Of a stretch of DNA of 64,000 bases, positions 35,697 through 43,910 are shown in pieces. The DNA lies in NCBI RefSeq assembly GCF_014874095.1, contig NZ_JADBEB010000001.1:3844001-3908000 (forward strand). The letters run 5' to 3'. The translations under genes were made by a program, and so were the position numbers. This DNA is from Plantactinospora soyae. Its GTDB lineage: Bacteria > Actinomycetota > Actinomycetes > Mycobacteriales > Micromonosporaceae. How positions within the stretch are numbered: the first letter of the stretch is position 1; the number at the start of each line of letters is the position of its first letter. A model generated the notes under the pieces. The model was given only the letters and a program-made list of their open reading frames with translations, did not search any database and had not been told where the DNA came from.

Positions 35697-36222
35697 GCGG
35701 CAGCGGTACGCCGCGCGAGACGTGGGTCGACACCGCAGGGCCGAGATCCGCGCGACGACGAGCGGGCCGGGACCGGTACGGACGGGTCCGACCGGGACCG
35801 ACGGGATGGGCGGGACGGCGGGGTACATCTCACCCGGACCGCCCGTCCCGTCGATGCCGCCACGGGCCTGCTGGCTGTGCCGCCACGGGCCTGCTGGCTG
35901 CGCGGGTTCCAGCCGGACCCGGCGACCGTCCGGCCCGCCAGTTGGTCCCGGAACCGACGGCCACGGTAGGGTCTGTCGGCTCGTGGCGTGGTCGATCGTC
36001 TCCGAGCGTGTCGTGCTGGCGTTTTCGCCGGCCGGTGTGAGGTCTCGGGGCCGGGTCTGGCAGAATGGGTCGCTGGTATCCGGCACACGTCAGGCGCCCT
36101 CTACCCGGGCGTGTCGCCAGTCCATCGAGCAGTCTCCGGCCCAACCCCACGGTGCCGGTTGGCTCTCACCCGCGCACCGCCCGTTCCGGGCCGGTGAGAA
36201 TCGCAACAGGAGCGAACACACT
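35697..36222. other. 526-base gap before rpsP with a 23 bp tandem duplication
   Basis: No gene is evident. A perfect 23-base unit is duplicated at 35855-35877 and 35878-35900, core CCGCCACGGGCCTGCTGG. TAGGGT (35967-35972) and CAGAAT (36060-36065) are possible -10 boxes for the ribosomal operon, neither with a clear -35. The rpsP RBS AGGAG lies at 36208-36212. Confidence 0.55.
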
Positions 36223-36726
36223 GTGGCCGTAAAGATCCGGCTCCTGCGGATGGGTAAGATCCGCAACCCGCAATACCGCATTGTCATCGCCGACTCGCGC
36301 ACCAAGCGTGACGGCCGGGCGATCGAGTTCGTCGGGATCTACCAGCCCAAGGAAGATCCTTCGATCATCGAGGTCAAGTCGGACCGGGTGCAGCACTGGC
36401 TCTCCGTCGGTGCCCAGCCGAGCGAGGCCGTCCAGCGTCTGCTCGAGAAGACCGGCGACTGGCAGAAGTTCAAGGGCCTGCCGGCCCCGCCGCCGCTGCT
36501 GGTCGCTCCCGAGCGGGCCGACCGCAAGGCGGCCTACGAGGCCGAGGCGAAGGCCGCAGCCGGGCTGACCGAGGCGACCAAGCCGGCCAAGAAGGCGGGC
36601 AAGGCGGCACCCGCCAAGGCCGAGGCACCTGCCAAGGCTGAGGCGCCCGCCAAGGCCGAGGCGCCGGCTGAGGCCCCCGCGAAGACCGAGGAGCAGACCG
36701 GTGCGGGCTCCGGCGAGCAGGCCTGA
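36223..36726 (+). CDS. rpsP: 30S ribosomal protein S16
   Basis: S16 binds 16S rRNA in the body of the small subunit. The first ~85 residues are canonical ([38 protein letters not shown]). The protein is 167 aa because of a long C-terminal Ala/Lys/Glu/Pro tail with KAEAPA repeated several times (about 128-150), common in high-GC actinobacteria but long here. GTG start at 36223 with AGGAG ten bases upstream. First gene of the rpsP-khpA-rimM-trmD-rplS operon. Confidence 0.97.
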   Translation: MAVKIRLLRMGKIRNPQYRIVIADSRTKRDGRAIEFVGIYQPKEDPSIIEVKSDRVQHWLSVGAQPSEAVQRLLEKTGDWQKFKGLPAPPPLLVAPERADRKAAYEAEAKAAAGLTEATKPAKKAGKAAPAKAEAPAKAEAPAKAEAPAEAPAKTEEQTGAGSGEQA

Positions 36727-36727
36727 C

Positions 36728-36961
36728 GTGGCACTCCGGCCGGCGCTCGAGCACCTGGTCAAGGGCATCGTTGATCATCCGGACGACGTACGGGTCCGGA
36801 TGGTCGACTCCCGGCGGGGCAAGCGCCTGGAGGTACGCGTCCACCCCGAGGACCTGGGCACGGTGATCGGCCGCTCCGGCCGTACCGCGAAGGCGCTGCG
36901 CCAGGTGATCGGTTCGATCGGCGGGCGCGGGGTACGGGTCGACATCGTCGACTCGTACTGA
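36728..36961 (+). CDS. khpA: KH-domain RNA-binding protein KhpA
   Basis: A 77-aa single type-II KH-domain protein that binds small RNAs and mRNAs, often with KhpB/Jag, and affects growth and envelope genes in other bacteria. The GxxG loop is VIGRSGRTAKALRQVIG at about 46-62. GTG 36728 starts one base after the rpsP stop, and the family's beginning (LEHLVKGIVDHPDDV) follows at once. Conserved between rpsP and rimM in Gram-positive bacteria. Confidence 0.95.
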   Translation: MALRPALEHLVKGIVDHPDDVRVRMVDSRRGKRLEVRVHPEDLGTVIGRSGRTAKALRQVIGSIGGRGVRVDIVDSY

Positions 36962-36972
36962 TTCCGGTCACG

Positions 36973-37545
36973 ATGCTCCTCGTCGTCGGCCGGATCGGCC
37001 GTCCGCACGGTATCCGCGGTGAGGTGACCGTGGAGGTGCGGACCGACGATCCCGAAGCACGGTTCGCCGTCGGGACGGTGTTGCGCACCGACCCGGCGGC
37101 GGAATCCGCCACCAGGGCGCCCGCCGCGCCGCCGGTCACCGCGCACGGCGAACTGGTACGCGTACCCGAGGCGCTCCTCATCGAGGCGGTCCGCTGGCAC
37201 CAGGGCCGGCTGCTGATCTGCTTCGACGGCGTGTACGACCGGGACGTGGCCGAGGCACTGCGCGGCACCCTGCTCTGGGTGGACAGCGCGAAGTTGTTGC
37301 CGCCGACCGACCCCGACGAGTTCAACGATCACCAGTTGGTCGGCCTCGCCGTGGTCACCACGTCCGGTGAAGCGCTCGGCGAGGTCGCCCGGATCGACCA
37401 CGCCCCCGCCTCGGACCTGCTGGTGCTGCGCCGTCCCGAGGGGCATACGGCGTTGATCCCGTTCGTCAAGGCGATCGTTCCGGAGGTGGACCTGGCCGGC
37501 GGCCGGGTGGTGGTCGACCCACCGGCCGGACTGCTGGACCTGTGA
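36973..37545 (+). CDS. rimM: Ribosome maturation factor RimM
   Basis: RimM binds S19 and helps assemble the 30S head. The 190-aa protein has the N-terminal RimM barrel ([19 protein letters not shown] at 5-23) and a C-terminal PRC barrel (about 105-185, [20 protein letters not shown]). An Ala/Pro-rich insert (43-60) lengthens the first domain. It starts 11 bases after khpA and overlaps trmD by four bases. Confidence 0.96.
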   Translation: MLLVVGRIGRPHGIRGEVTVEVRTDDPEARFAVGTVLRTDPAAESATRAPAAPPVTAHGELVRVPEALLIEAVRWHQGRLLICFDGVYDRDVAEALRGTLLWVDSAKLLPPTDPDEFNDHQLVGLAVVTTSGEALGEVARIDHAPASDLLVLRRPEGHTALIPFVKAIVPEVDLAGGRVVVDPPAGLLDL

Positions 37546-38351
37546 GCCGGCCCGACGAGGCCACGGCGACCCGGATGCGGGTGGACGTGGTCTCGATCTT
37601 CCCGGAGTACCTCGCCCCGCTGGATCTCTCCCTGATCGGCCGGGCCCGCGCGTCGGGGGTGCTCGACCTCGCCGTGCACGACCTGCGGACCTGGACCCAC
37701 GACGTGCACCGGACCGTCGACGACACGCCGTACGGCGGTGGGCCGGGGATGGTCATGCGGCCCGAGCCGTGGGGGGAGGCCCTGGACGCGCTGGTCCCGG
37801 TCGGGGAGGAACCGCCGCCCCGGCTCGTGGTACCGAGTCCGGCCGGGGTGCCCTTCCGGCAGGCGCTGGCGCACGAGTGGGCGGCCGAGCGTCATCTGAT
37901 CTTCGCCTGCGGCCGGTACGAGGGAATCGACCAGCGGGTCCTGGAACACGCCGCGACCCGGATGCCGGTGACCGAGGTTTCGCTGGGCGACTACGTGCTC
38001 TTCGGCGGCGAGGTCGCGGTTCTCGTGATCATGGAGGCGGTGACCCGGCTGCTGCCCGGGGTGCTGGGCAACGCCGACTCGCTCGCCGAGGAGTCCCACG
38101 CGCACGGGTTGCTGGAGGCGCCGGTCTACACCAAGCCACCGGGATGGCGGGGTCACGACGTACCGGAGATTCTGCGGTCGGGTGACCACGGCCGGATCGC
38201 CCGGTGGCGGCGGGACGAGGCGCTGGTCCGGACGGCCCGGCGCCGGCCCGACATGCTCGCCGTGCTGCCCGCGACGGAGCTGGACAAACGGGACATCGCC
38301 GCGTTGGCCGGGGCCGGATTTCAGCCACCGGCCGACGATATGGCAAAGTAG
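37542..38351 (+). CDS. trmD: tRNA (guanine-N1)-methyltransferase
   Basis: SPOUT-family dimeric enzyme that makes m1G37 in tRNA with S-adenosylmethionine and prevents frameshifting. The 269-aa protein has the trefoil-knot region [14 protein letters not shown] followed by [18 protein letters not shown] (about 128-165), and a C-terminal helical domain. [12 protein letters not shown]-like sequence begins at residue 12, so GTG 37542 (overlapping rimM) or an internal ATG could be the true start. A 140-base gap separates it from rplS. Confidence 0.96.
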   Translation: MSRPDEATATRMRVDVVSIFPEYLAPLDLSLIGRARASGVLDLAVHDLRTWTHDVHRTVDDTPYGGGPGMVMRPEPWGEALDALVPVGEEPPPRLVVPSPAGVPFRQALAHEWAAERHLIFACGRYEGIDQRVLEHAATRMPVTEVSLGDYVLFGGEVAVLVIMEAVTRLLPGVLGNADSLAEESHAHGLLEAPVYTKPPGWRGHDVPEILRSGDHGRIARWRRDEALVRTARRRPDMLAVLPATELDKRDIAALAGAGFQPPADDMAK

Positions 38352-38491
38352 GGGGGTTGCCGCAGTCGCCCGTGCCACGGACGACTGCGAGGATCTCCGC
38401 CGGAACTCCGATCCAGGAGCCTCCATGGGGATCAGAATCACCCATCCGCGCGCCGACGACCGGTGCGCCGTGAGCCATCAAGGATGCAGCG

Positions 38492-38848
38492 ATGAACACC
38501 CTGGACGCCCTCGACGCCCAGTCGCAGCGCACCGACGTGCCCGACTTCCGGGGCGGTGACACCGTCAAGGTGCACGCCCGAGTCATCGAGGGCAGCCGCT
38601 CCCGGGTGCAGATCTTCGAGGGTGTCGTGATCCGGCGCCACGGAGCGGGCCTGCGGGAGACCTTCACCGTACGGAAGATCAGCTTTGGGGTCGGGGTCGA
38701 GCGGACCTACCCGATCAACAGCCCGGGTATCGACCGGATCGAGGTCATCGTCCGCGGTGACGTCCGCCGGGCCAAGCTCTACTACCTGCGTGAGCTGCGT
38801 GGCAAGAAGGCCAAGATCAAGGAGAAGCGCGAGAAGCGGGTCAGCTGA
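38492..38848 (+). CDS. rplS: 50S ribosomal protein L19
   Basis: L19 sits at the 30S-50S interface. The 118-aa protein is canonical: [55 protein letters not shown], then [17 protein letters not shown]. Its start is preceded by GGATG-rich sequence with AAGGA at 38480-38484. Strong hairpins in the following gap may end the operon. Confidence 0.97.
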   Translation: MNTLDALDAQSQRTDVPDFRGGDTVKVHARVIEGSRSRVQIFEGVVIRRHGAGLRETFTVRKISFGVGVERTYPINSPGIDRIEVIVRGDVRRAKLYYLRELRGKKAKIKEKREKRVS

Positions 38849-38936
38849 CCGCTGACTGACCGCACCCGCGCCGTTGGCGGGGTGCCGTCGGTGTCGAACG
38901 CGGCTACTCTGGCCGCACGGGCAGACGCGAGACGCG

Positions 38937-38962
38937 GCAACCCCGGCTTCCACCGGGGTTGC
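38937..38962 (+). terminator. 10 bp hairpin after rplS
   Basis: GCAACCCCGG (38937-38946) and CCGGGGTTGC (38953-38962) pair perfectly around CTTCCA. It lies about 90 bases after the rplS stop and 90 before lepB, so it could end the ribosomal operon or attenuate read-through. No T-run follows. Confidence 0.55.
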
Positions 38963-38991
38963 GGGTCACCCCCGCGCTACCGCTCGCGACG

Positions 38992-39020
38992 GCTGTCATC
39001 CAGGGAGACTGGATGACAGC
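38992..39020 (+). promoter_or_regulatory. 12 bp perfect hairpin in the lepB leader
   Basis: GCTGTCATCCAG (38992-39003) and CTGGATGACAGC (39009-39020) are exact complements around GGAGA. It ends 30 bases before the first lepB start. It could be a second terminator stem or a leader structure or protein-binding site. Confidence 0.5.
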
Positions 39021-39050
39021 GCTGTATCTCGGGACCGGGGAGATGCGTTG

Positions 39051-39953
39051 GTGCGTAGGGTGGACGAAGAGGGCGACATCGAACCATGGAGTCGTCGAGC
39101 CCGGCGATCGCGCCGTACCCGTAAGCAGATGCCGCTGTGGCAGGAGCTTCCGCTGCTGCTCGTCGTCGCCTTCTGTCTCGCGGTGCTGATCCGCACCTTC
39201 CTCCTCCAGGCGTTCTTCATCCCCTCGGGGTCCATGGAGGACACTCTGCTGATCGGTGACCGGGTCCTGGTCAACAAGATCGTGTACGACATCCGGGATC
39301 CGGACCGTGGCGAGATCGTGGTGTTCCGAGGTACGGACGCCTGGGCGCCGCAGGTGAGCGACGAGCCGGATCCCGGATTCGTCGCCAAGCTCGGGCGCAC
39401 CGTCGGTGACCTGGTCGGAGTGAGCCGTCCGGGCGAGAAGGACTTCATCAAACGGGTCATCGGAGTTCCCGGGGACCGGGTGCAGTGCTGCGACGACCAG
39501 GGCCGGGTGACCGTGAACGGCGCCCCGCTCGACGAGCCGTACGTCCTGGAGAACTCCCCAGTGGATGTACCTCCGAACAGCCAGGAGTGCCGGTCCCGCC
39601 GGTTCGCCGAGGTGGTGGTGCCGCCGGGGCAGCTGTTCGTGATGGGTGACCACCGGTTGGTGTCGCAGGACGCGCGATGCCAGGGGCCCGTGCCGATCGA
39701 CAACGTCATCGGCCGGGCCTTCGTGATCGTCTGGCCGTTCGGCAACTGGACCTCGTTGCCGGTGCCGGAGACCTTCGACGAACTGCCGAGACCCGTTGCC
39801 GCACCGGCCCCGGGCGAGTCGTCGGACAGCAGCCCGCAAAACACCGCAAACACGGGAGATATAGCAATTGCTATGCCAATCCTGGGCACTCTACTCGTTA
39901 CCGCGCGTTCCCGACGCTCTCCCGGGACTCGGCATCGTAGGCTCCACCCGTGA
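39051..39953 (+). CDS. lepB: Signal peptidase I (first of two)
   Basis: Membrane serine protease removing Sec and Tat signal peptides. The 300-aa protein has an N-terminal cytoplasmic part, one membrane helix (LLLVVAFCLAVLIRTFLLQA near 37-56), nucleophile Ser in FIPSGSMEDTL and general-base Lys in EKDFIKRVIGVPGD; box E is VMGDHR. GTG 39051 is chosen with GGGGAG (39037-39042) 8 bases upstream; a much longer opening from 38874 would cross two hairpins. The last ~45 residues after FDELPRP are unusual: the DNA there is locally AT-rich and has the palindrome ATAGCAATTGCTAT. It overlaps the second lepB by four bases. Confidence 0.94.
   Translation: MRRVDEEGDIEPWSRRARRSRRTRKQMPLWQELPLLLVVAFCLAVLIRTFLLQAFFIPSGSMEDTLLIGDRVLVNKIVYDIRDPDRGEIVVFRGTDAWAPQVSDEPDPGFVAKLGRTVGDLVGVSRPGEKDFIKRVIGVPGDRVQCCDDQGRVTVNGAPLDEPYVLENSPVDVPPNSQECRSRRFAEVVVPPGQLFVMGDHRLVSQDARCQGPVPIDNVIGRAFVIVWPFGNWTSLPVPETFDELPRPVAAPAPGESSDSSPQNTANTGDIAIAMPILGTLLVTARSRRSPGTRHRRLHP
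39861..39874. repeat. AT-rich perfect palindrome in the lepB tail
   Basis: ATAGCAATTGCTAT is an exact 14-base palindrome in a locally AT-rich stretch, inside the atypical 3' tail of the first lepB and about 75 bases before the second. It may be a regulator site; no family is suggested. Confidence 0.4.
39938..39943 (+). promoter_or_regulatory. Candidate -10 box of the second lepB
   Basis: TAGGCT lies 6 bases before the GTG at 39950 with no RBS, suggesting an additional leaderless promoter inside the first lepB. Confidence 0.4.
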
Positions 39954-40597
39954 TTGACGAGCAGACCGACCAGTCCAAGCCCCGCAGTTCGTTCTGGCGG
40001 GAACTACCCATCCTGCTGGGCGTGGCGATTCTGGTCGCGGTGCTGGTACGGACGTTCGTGCTTCAGACGTTCTACATTCCGTCGCCATCGATGGAGCACA
40101 CTCTCGACATCTACGATCGGGTGCTCGTCAACAAGCTCGTCTACGATTTCCGGTCGCCGCACCGGGGCGAGATCGTGGTCTTCAAGGCGCCGACCCAGTG
40201 GACGGGTAATCCGAAGGGTGAGGACTTCATCAAGCGGGTGATCGGCGTCGGCGGCGACCGGGTGGTCTGCTGCGACCCGGAGGACCGCCTGATGATCAAC
40301 GGGCAGTCGCTCGCCGAGCCGTACATCTTCACGGAGAACGGCGTCCAGGATCCGGCCGCCGACGAGGAGTTCGACATCACGGTGCCGGCCGGCCGGCTGT
40401 GGGTGATGGGTGACCACCGGTCGGCCTCGGGCGACTCGCTGGAGCACTACCAGCAGAGCCGGCAGAACATCGAGCTCGCGACCATACCGGAGGATTCCGT
40501 GGTGGGCCGCGCCTTCACCGTCTTCTGGCCGGTCGGGCGGGCCACCTGGCTCACCGTGCCGAAGCCCTACGACGCCATCCCGAATCCCCAGGGCTGA
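39950..40597 (+). CDS. lepB: Signal peptidase I (second copy)
   Basis: A 215-aa signal peptidase I, shorter than its neighbour. It has one membrane helix (LPILLGVAILVAVLVRTFVL near 19-38), Ser nucleophile in YIPSPSMEHTL, Lys base in GEDFIKRVIGVGGD, and box E WVMGDHR. The two copies share the order of boxes but differ in the substrate-binding loops (QSRQNIELATIPED here), so they may prefer different signals. Several tandem lep genes at this locus are known in Streptomyces. It starts with GTG overlapping the upstream stop. Confidence 0.95.
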   Translation: MIDEQTDQSKPRSSFWRELPILLGVAILVAVLVRTFVLQTFYIPSPSMEHTLDIYDRVLVNKLVYDFRSPHRGEIVVFKAPTQWTGNPKGEDFIKRVIGVGGDRVVCCDPEDRLMINGQSLAEPYIFTENGVQDPAADEEFDITVPAGRLWVMGDHRSASGDSLEHYQQSRQNIELATIPEDSVVGRAFTVFWPVGRATWLTVPKPYDAIPNPQG

Positions 40598-40650
40598 GCG
40601 GCGTTCGGTGGCGGTCAGCCCGGTGGCGGCGCGGCCACCGGCGGCGCGAC

Positions 40651-40656
40651 TAGGCT
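40651..40656 (+). promoter_or_regulatory. Candidate -10 box of the NUDIX gene
   Basis: TAGGCT, the same hexamer as at the second lepB, again 6 bases before a GTG start (40663); probably leaderless. Confidence 0.4.
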
Positions 40657-40662
40657 GACCGG

Positions 40663-41121
40663 GTGACCGTGTTCAGCCCTCGTCAGGCCGCCCGGATACT
40701 CCTGATCGACGCCGCCGGTCGGGTACTGCTGTTCCGGGGCTGGGACCCGGCCCGGCCCGAGCACCGGTACTGGTTCACCCCCGGCGGTGGCCTCGACCCG
40801 GGCGAGACGCCGGCGGCGGGCGCCGCCCGGGAACTGGCCGAGGAGACCGGGCTGCGGGTCACCCCCGACGAGCTGGGTGAGCCCGTCTGGCGGGAGGTGA
40901 CCGAGTTCACCTTCGGCGGCCAGTGGTACCGGCAGGAACAGCAGTTCTTCCTGGTCCGGATCCCCGCCTGGGAGGTGGACACGGCCGGGTTCGATCAGAT
41001 CGAGCGTGAGACCATTGACGCCCACCGCTGGTGGACGATGGACGAGTTGGCCCGTACGCCGGAGCGGTTCTATCCGACCGACCTGCCCGAAGTGCTACGC
41101 CGGGCACTGGAGAGCGAGTAG
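40663..41121 (+). CDS. NUDIX hydrolase
   Basis: A 152-aa pyrophosphohydrolase. The Nudix box is [20 protein letters not shown] followed by ETG (about 46-68), matching GX5EX7REUXEEXGU with the catalytic Glu residues intact. It probably hydrolyses a nucleoside diphosphate linked to another group; the substrate is unknown. GTG 40663 is 6 bases after TAGGCT. rnhB starts two bases after its stop. Confidence 0.93.
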   Translation: MTVFSPRQAARILLIDAAGRVLLFRGWDPARPEHRYWFTPGGGLDPGETPAAGAARELAEETGLRVTPDELGEPVWREVTEFTFGGQWYRQEQQFFLVRIPAWEVDTAGFDQIERETIDAHRWWTMDELARTPERFYPTDLPEVLRRALESE

Positions 41122-41123
41122 CG

Positions 41124-41936
41124 GTGCTGACCCCACCCCGTACGGTGATCCGCCGTGAAGGCGGCATCTATGCCATGGAACGGGCCCTGCGGCGCCGTGG
41201 GTTCCGGTACGTCGCCGGCGCGGACGAGGCGGGCCGAGGTGCCTGCGCCGGTCCGCTGGTGGCCGCCGCGGCGGTACTCCCCGAGGGTCGGCGCGGTGAG
41301 ATCGACGGGCTGAACGACTCCAAACTTCTCACCCCGGCCGCGCGGGAACGGATCTACGCCGAGGTGGTCGCCCGGGCCCTGGCGTACGCCGTGGTGATCA
41401 TTCCCGCCGTGGAGGTGGACGCCCGGGGGCTGCACGTCTGCAACGTGGCGGCCATGCGTCGGGCGCTGGCCTCGCTCGCGGTCCCGCCGGAGTACGTGTT
41501 GACCGACGGGTTCGGCGTCGACGGGCTGGGCGTGCCGGGGCTGGCGGTCTGGAAGGGGGACCAGGTCGCCGCCTGCGTGGCGGCGGCGAGCGTGCTGGCA
41601 AAGGTCACCCGGGATCGGATCATGGTCGAGCTCGATGACGAGCACCCCGGGTACGGGTTCGCCGAACACAAGGGATACATCACCGCCGAGCACAGCGCCG
41701 CACTGGAACTTCACGGTCCGTGTCCGGAACATCGCTTCTCGTACGTCAATGTCGCCACCGTCTCCGGCCGGGCCGGCAGCCCTCTGCGGTCGCGGCGGCC
41801 GGCGCACCTTGGCGGAATCGAGTCGATGGCGCGGGCGGGCCGGTCAGGGAGTACCGTCGGCGTGGCGTTGGGCGAGCGGCTTCGGCCGTCAGCGTTGGTG
41901 GGGGAAGATGTGGCCATGGAAGGCGGAGTGGGATGA
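41124..41936 (+). CDS. rnhB: Ribonuclease HII
   Basis: Removes RNA from RNA-DNA hybrids and single ribonucleotides from DNA. The 270-aa protein shows [19 protein letters not shown] (first catalytic Asp and Glu near 34), LNDSKLL, the second Asp in LTDGFGVDG, and the last in [13 protein letters not shown]. About 50 residues after [13 protein letters not shown] form a Gly/Ser/Arg-rich tail not needed for the family fold. GTG 41124 has GGAGAG (41109-41114) upstream; ATG 41172 is an alternative. It overlaps DUF2469 by four bases. Confidence 0.96.
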   Translation: MLTPPRTVIRREGGIYAMERALRRRGFRYVAGADEAGRGACAGPLVAAAAVLPEGRRGEIDGLNDSKLLTPAARERIYAEVVARALAYAVVIIPAVEVDARGLHVCNVAAMRRALASLAVPPEYVLTDGFGVDGLGVPGLAVWKGDQVAACVAAASVLAKVTRDRIMVELDDEHPGYGFAEHKGYITAEHSAALELHGPCPEHRFSYVNVATVSGRAGSPLRSRRPAHLGGIESMARAGRSGSTVGVALGERLRPSALVGEDVAMEGGVG

Positions 41937-42256
41937 GCGCGGAAGATCTCGAGAAGTACGAGACCGAGATGGAGCTGCAGCTCTATCGGGAGTACCGCGA
42001 CATCGTTCGCCAGTTCTCCTACGTGGTGGAGACCGAGCGGCGGTTCTATCTGGCGAACCAGGTGGATCTGCACGTACGGAACTCCGACGGAGAGGTCTAC
42101 TTCGAGGTCGAGATGCACGACGCCTGGGTGTGGGACATGTACCGCCCAGCGCGTTTTGTAAAGAATGTCCGAGTGATGACGTTCAAGGACGTCAACGTCG
42201 AAGAACTCGAAAAGCCGGACATCTCTCTTCCGGCGGATTCCGGATTCGGCGGCTGA
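41933..42256 (+). CDS. DUF2469 family protein
   Basis: A 107-aa acidic protein conserved in actinobacteria directly after rnhB; its function is unknown to me. The whole length fits the family: [40 protein letters not shown] and [20 protein letters not shown]. No signal peptide or membrane helix. The ATG overlaps the rnhB stop (ATGA), implying coupling, with GGAG (41925-41928) just upstream. Confidence 0.93.
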   Translation: MSAEDLEKYETEMELQLYREYRDIVRQFSYVVETERRFYLANQVDLHVRNSDGEVYFEVEMHDAWVWDMYRPARFVKNVRVMTFKDVNVEELEKPDISLPADSGFGG

Positions 42257-42373
42257 GCCTCCGGCCGAGCCGACTGGCACCTCGAACTCGACCCCTGCGA
42301 GATCTGCCCGAATCGTCGGGCGGCCTGTGGAAATCGTCCGACCCGCCGCAAATCATCCGGCAACCGGAGTCAT

Positions 42374-42397
42374 CGGCCGACGGGCAACCGTCGGCCG
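42374..42397. terminator. Bidirectional hairpin with GCAA tetraloop
   Basis: CGGCCGACGG (42374-42383) and CCGTCGGCCG (42388-42397) pair perfectly around GCAA, a GNRA tetraloop. It lies between the convergent DUF2469 and sulfite-oxidase-like genes and could stop transcription from both sides. Confidence 0.65.
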
Positions 42398-42459
42398 GTC
42401 CGTGGGGTGGGTGGCCGCGGCCGATCGATCCGATCGGCAGGCGGTGGGATGCCGGTGAC

Positions 42460-43665
42460 CTATTGATCTTCGGGGACCACGACCTCCACCCGCTGGACGA
42501 GATTGTTCGCGAAACCGCCCCGGTTCCACGGCGGATCGACCGGTTGGACCCGCCCCGACGCGTCGGTGGCCCGTGCGCCGAGCGTGTACCGGCCGGGGTT
42601 CGCCGTCCACTCGTACCGCCAGCGACGCCACGCCCAGCGCTCGTCGACCGTCGACCCGCCCGGCTCCCGGCCGTCCGGCCCGGTCACCGACGGGTCGCCC
42701 GCCGAACCCGCCGACCCCGTCGCCCCGGCTCGATCAACCGGCCCGGTCGGATCGAGGGTGGCGTCGCTCCAGCTGGCACCGCCGTCGGTGGTCACCTCGA
42801 CCCTGGTCACCGGAGCGTGGCCCGACCAGGCCCGGCCCTCCACGGTGCACGGTCCCGGCCGCAGCACCCGGATCCGGGACATGAAGTCCGGAAATCCGGG
42901 CGGCTGTACCAGCGCCCGTGGCTCGATCCGGGTCACCGGCACCCCCGGATCGTCAGCGTCGGTGCGTACCCGGTACGCGACGGCGTTCTGATAGCCGTCG
43001 AACTCCCGGTCCAGCACACTGATCCGGGTCAGCCACTTGACGTGCGCCATCCCGTACCAGCCGGGCACCACCAGGCGCAGCGGCGCACCGTGCTGCGGCA
43101 GCAACGGGGCACCGTTCATCTCGTACGCCAGCAGCACCTCCTCGCGCAGCGCCTCTGGAACCGGCAGTCCCCGCTGGTAGTCCTGCTCGATTCCGCGCTC
43201 CACCCCGTGGTCGGCGCCGGTGAAGACCACATCCACCGCGTCCGGTCCGAGCCCGGCCTCGCGCAGCAGCGGCGCCAGTGGCGTACCCGTCCACTCGGCG
43301 GTGCCGACGGCCTCCGACAGCCACGGCTGGCTGACCGGACGAGGGCTCAGGAGCGCCCGGCCGTTCCCGGCACACTCCAGCGTGACCCGGCGGGTCACCC
43401 GGGGCCGCTCGCGCAGGGCGGCCAGGTCAAGTCGGAGCGACCGGTCGACCCGACCGTCGATGGTCAGGACGTGTCGCTCCGGGTCCAGGGCCGGGATGTC
43501 GTAGTGGATGAGCAGGTAGTGCAGGCCCACCGGCGTGACGTCGTAGCGCAGGGCCTCCAGCGGTAGCCCGTGGTTGCGCGCGGCCAGCGCCAGTTCCTCG
43601 ATGCTGATGCCCTCGTCGGGCTCCGCGAGCCGGGAGGGTCGGCTGACGTCGTCCACTATGCTCAT
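42460..43665 (-). CDS. Sulfite-oxidase-like molybdopterin oxidoreductase
   Basis: A 401-aa protein with the oxidoreductase molybdopterin-binding domain (about 45-255) and a C-terminal Mo-co dimerisation domain. The Mo-ligating Cys lies in VTLECAGNGRALL near 120. HGAPLRLVVPGWYGMAHVKW is typical of the sulfite oxidase family. No Tat signal or membrane helix is seen, so it may be cytoplasmic, unlike YedY. A ~35-residue Gly/Asp/Pro-rich insert interrupts the C-terminal domain. The ATG 43665 has GAGGAG on the minus strand just upstream. Substrate and electron acceptor are unknown. Confidence 0.9.
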   Translation of the reverse strand: MSIVDDVSRPSRLAEPDEGISIEELALAARNHGLPLEALRYDVTPVGLHYLLIHYDIPALDPERHVLTIDGRVDRSLRLDLAALRERPRVTRRVTLECAGNGRALLSPRPVSQPWLSEAVGTAEWTGTPLAPLLREAGLGPDAVDVVFTGADHGVERGIEQDYQRGLPVPEALREEVLLAYEMNGAPLLPQHGAPLRLVVPGWYGMAHVKWLTRISVLDREFDGYQNAVAYRVRTDADDPGVPVTRIEPRALVQPPGFPDFMSRIRVLRPGPCTVEGRAWSGHAPVTRVEVTTDGGASWSDATLDPTGPVDRAGATGSAGSAGDPSVTGPDGREPGGSTVDERWAWRRWRYEWTANPGRYTLGARATDASGRVQPVDPPWNRGGFANNLVQRVEVVVPEDQ

Positions 43666-43828
43666 CGCCGCTCCTCGGGCTGGTGACGGGCTGCTGCCTG
43701 CTCCGACTGCCCAGCCTAGGCGAGGGTGCCGGCCCGGCCCGATTCCGGTCCGTGCCACGGCCCCGGGGGCCGTTCACGGGTGGTTCGTGCCGCCCCGCGA
43801 TGTATCAGATCATCGGGCTCCGTGGGCG

Positions 43829-43856
43829 TTTTCCACAGCGGGGGAAGTTGTACACA
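43829..43856. promoter_or_regulatory. Two DnaA-box-like sequences
   Basis: TTTTCCACA (43829-43837) fits the general DnaA box TTWTNCACA exactly, and TTGTACACA (43848-43856) differs by one base from the Streptomyces box TTGTCCACA. They lie in the 245-base gap between the sulfite-oxidase-like and LytM-like genes. Binding is not shown; short boxes also occur by chance. Confidence 0.35.
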
Positions 43857-43910
43857 GGCCCGGGTCCGGAGGATTGCGGCGCGGGCCAGGGGAGGCGACT
43901 CTGCGAAGCC

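Noticed and set aside
38425-38559. Short upstream open frame in the trmD-rplS gap starting MGIRITHPRADD
   Set aside because: It has an AGGAG-like sequence but overlaps rplS in another frame and has no recognisable conservation; too weak to list as a gene.
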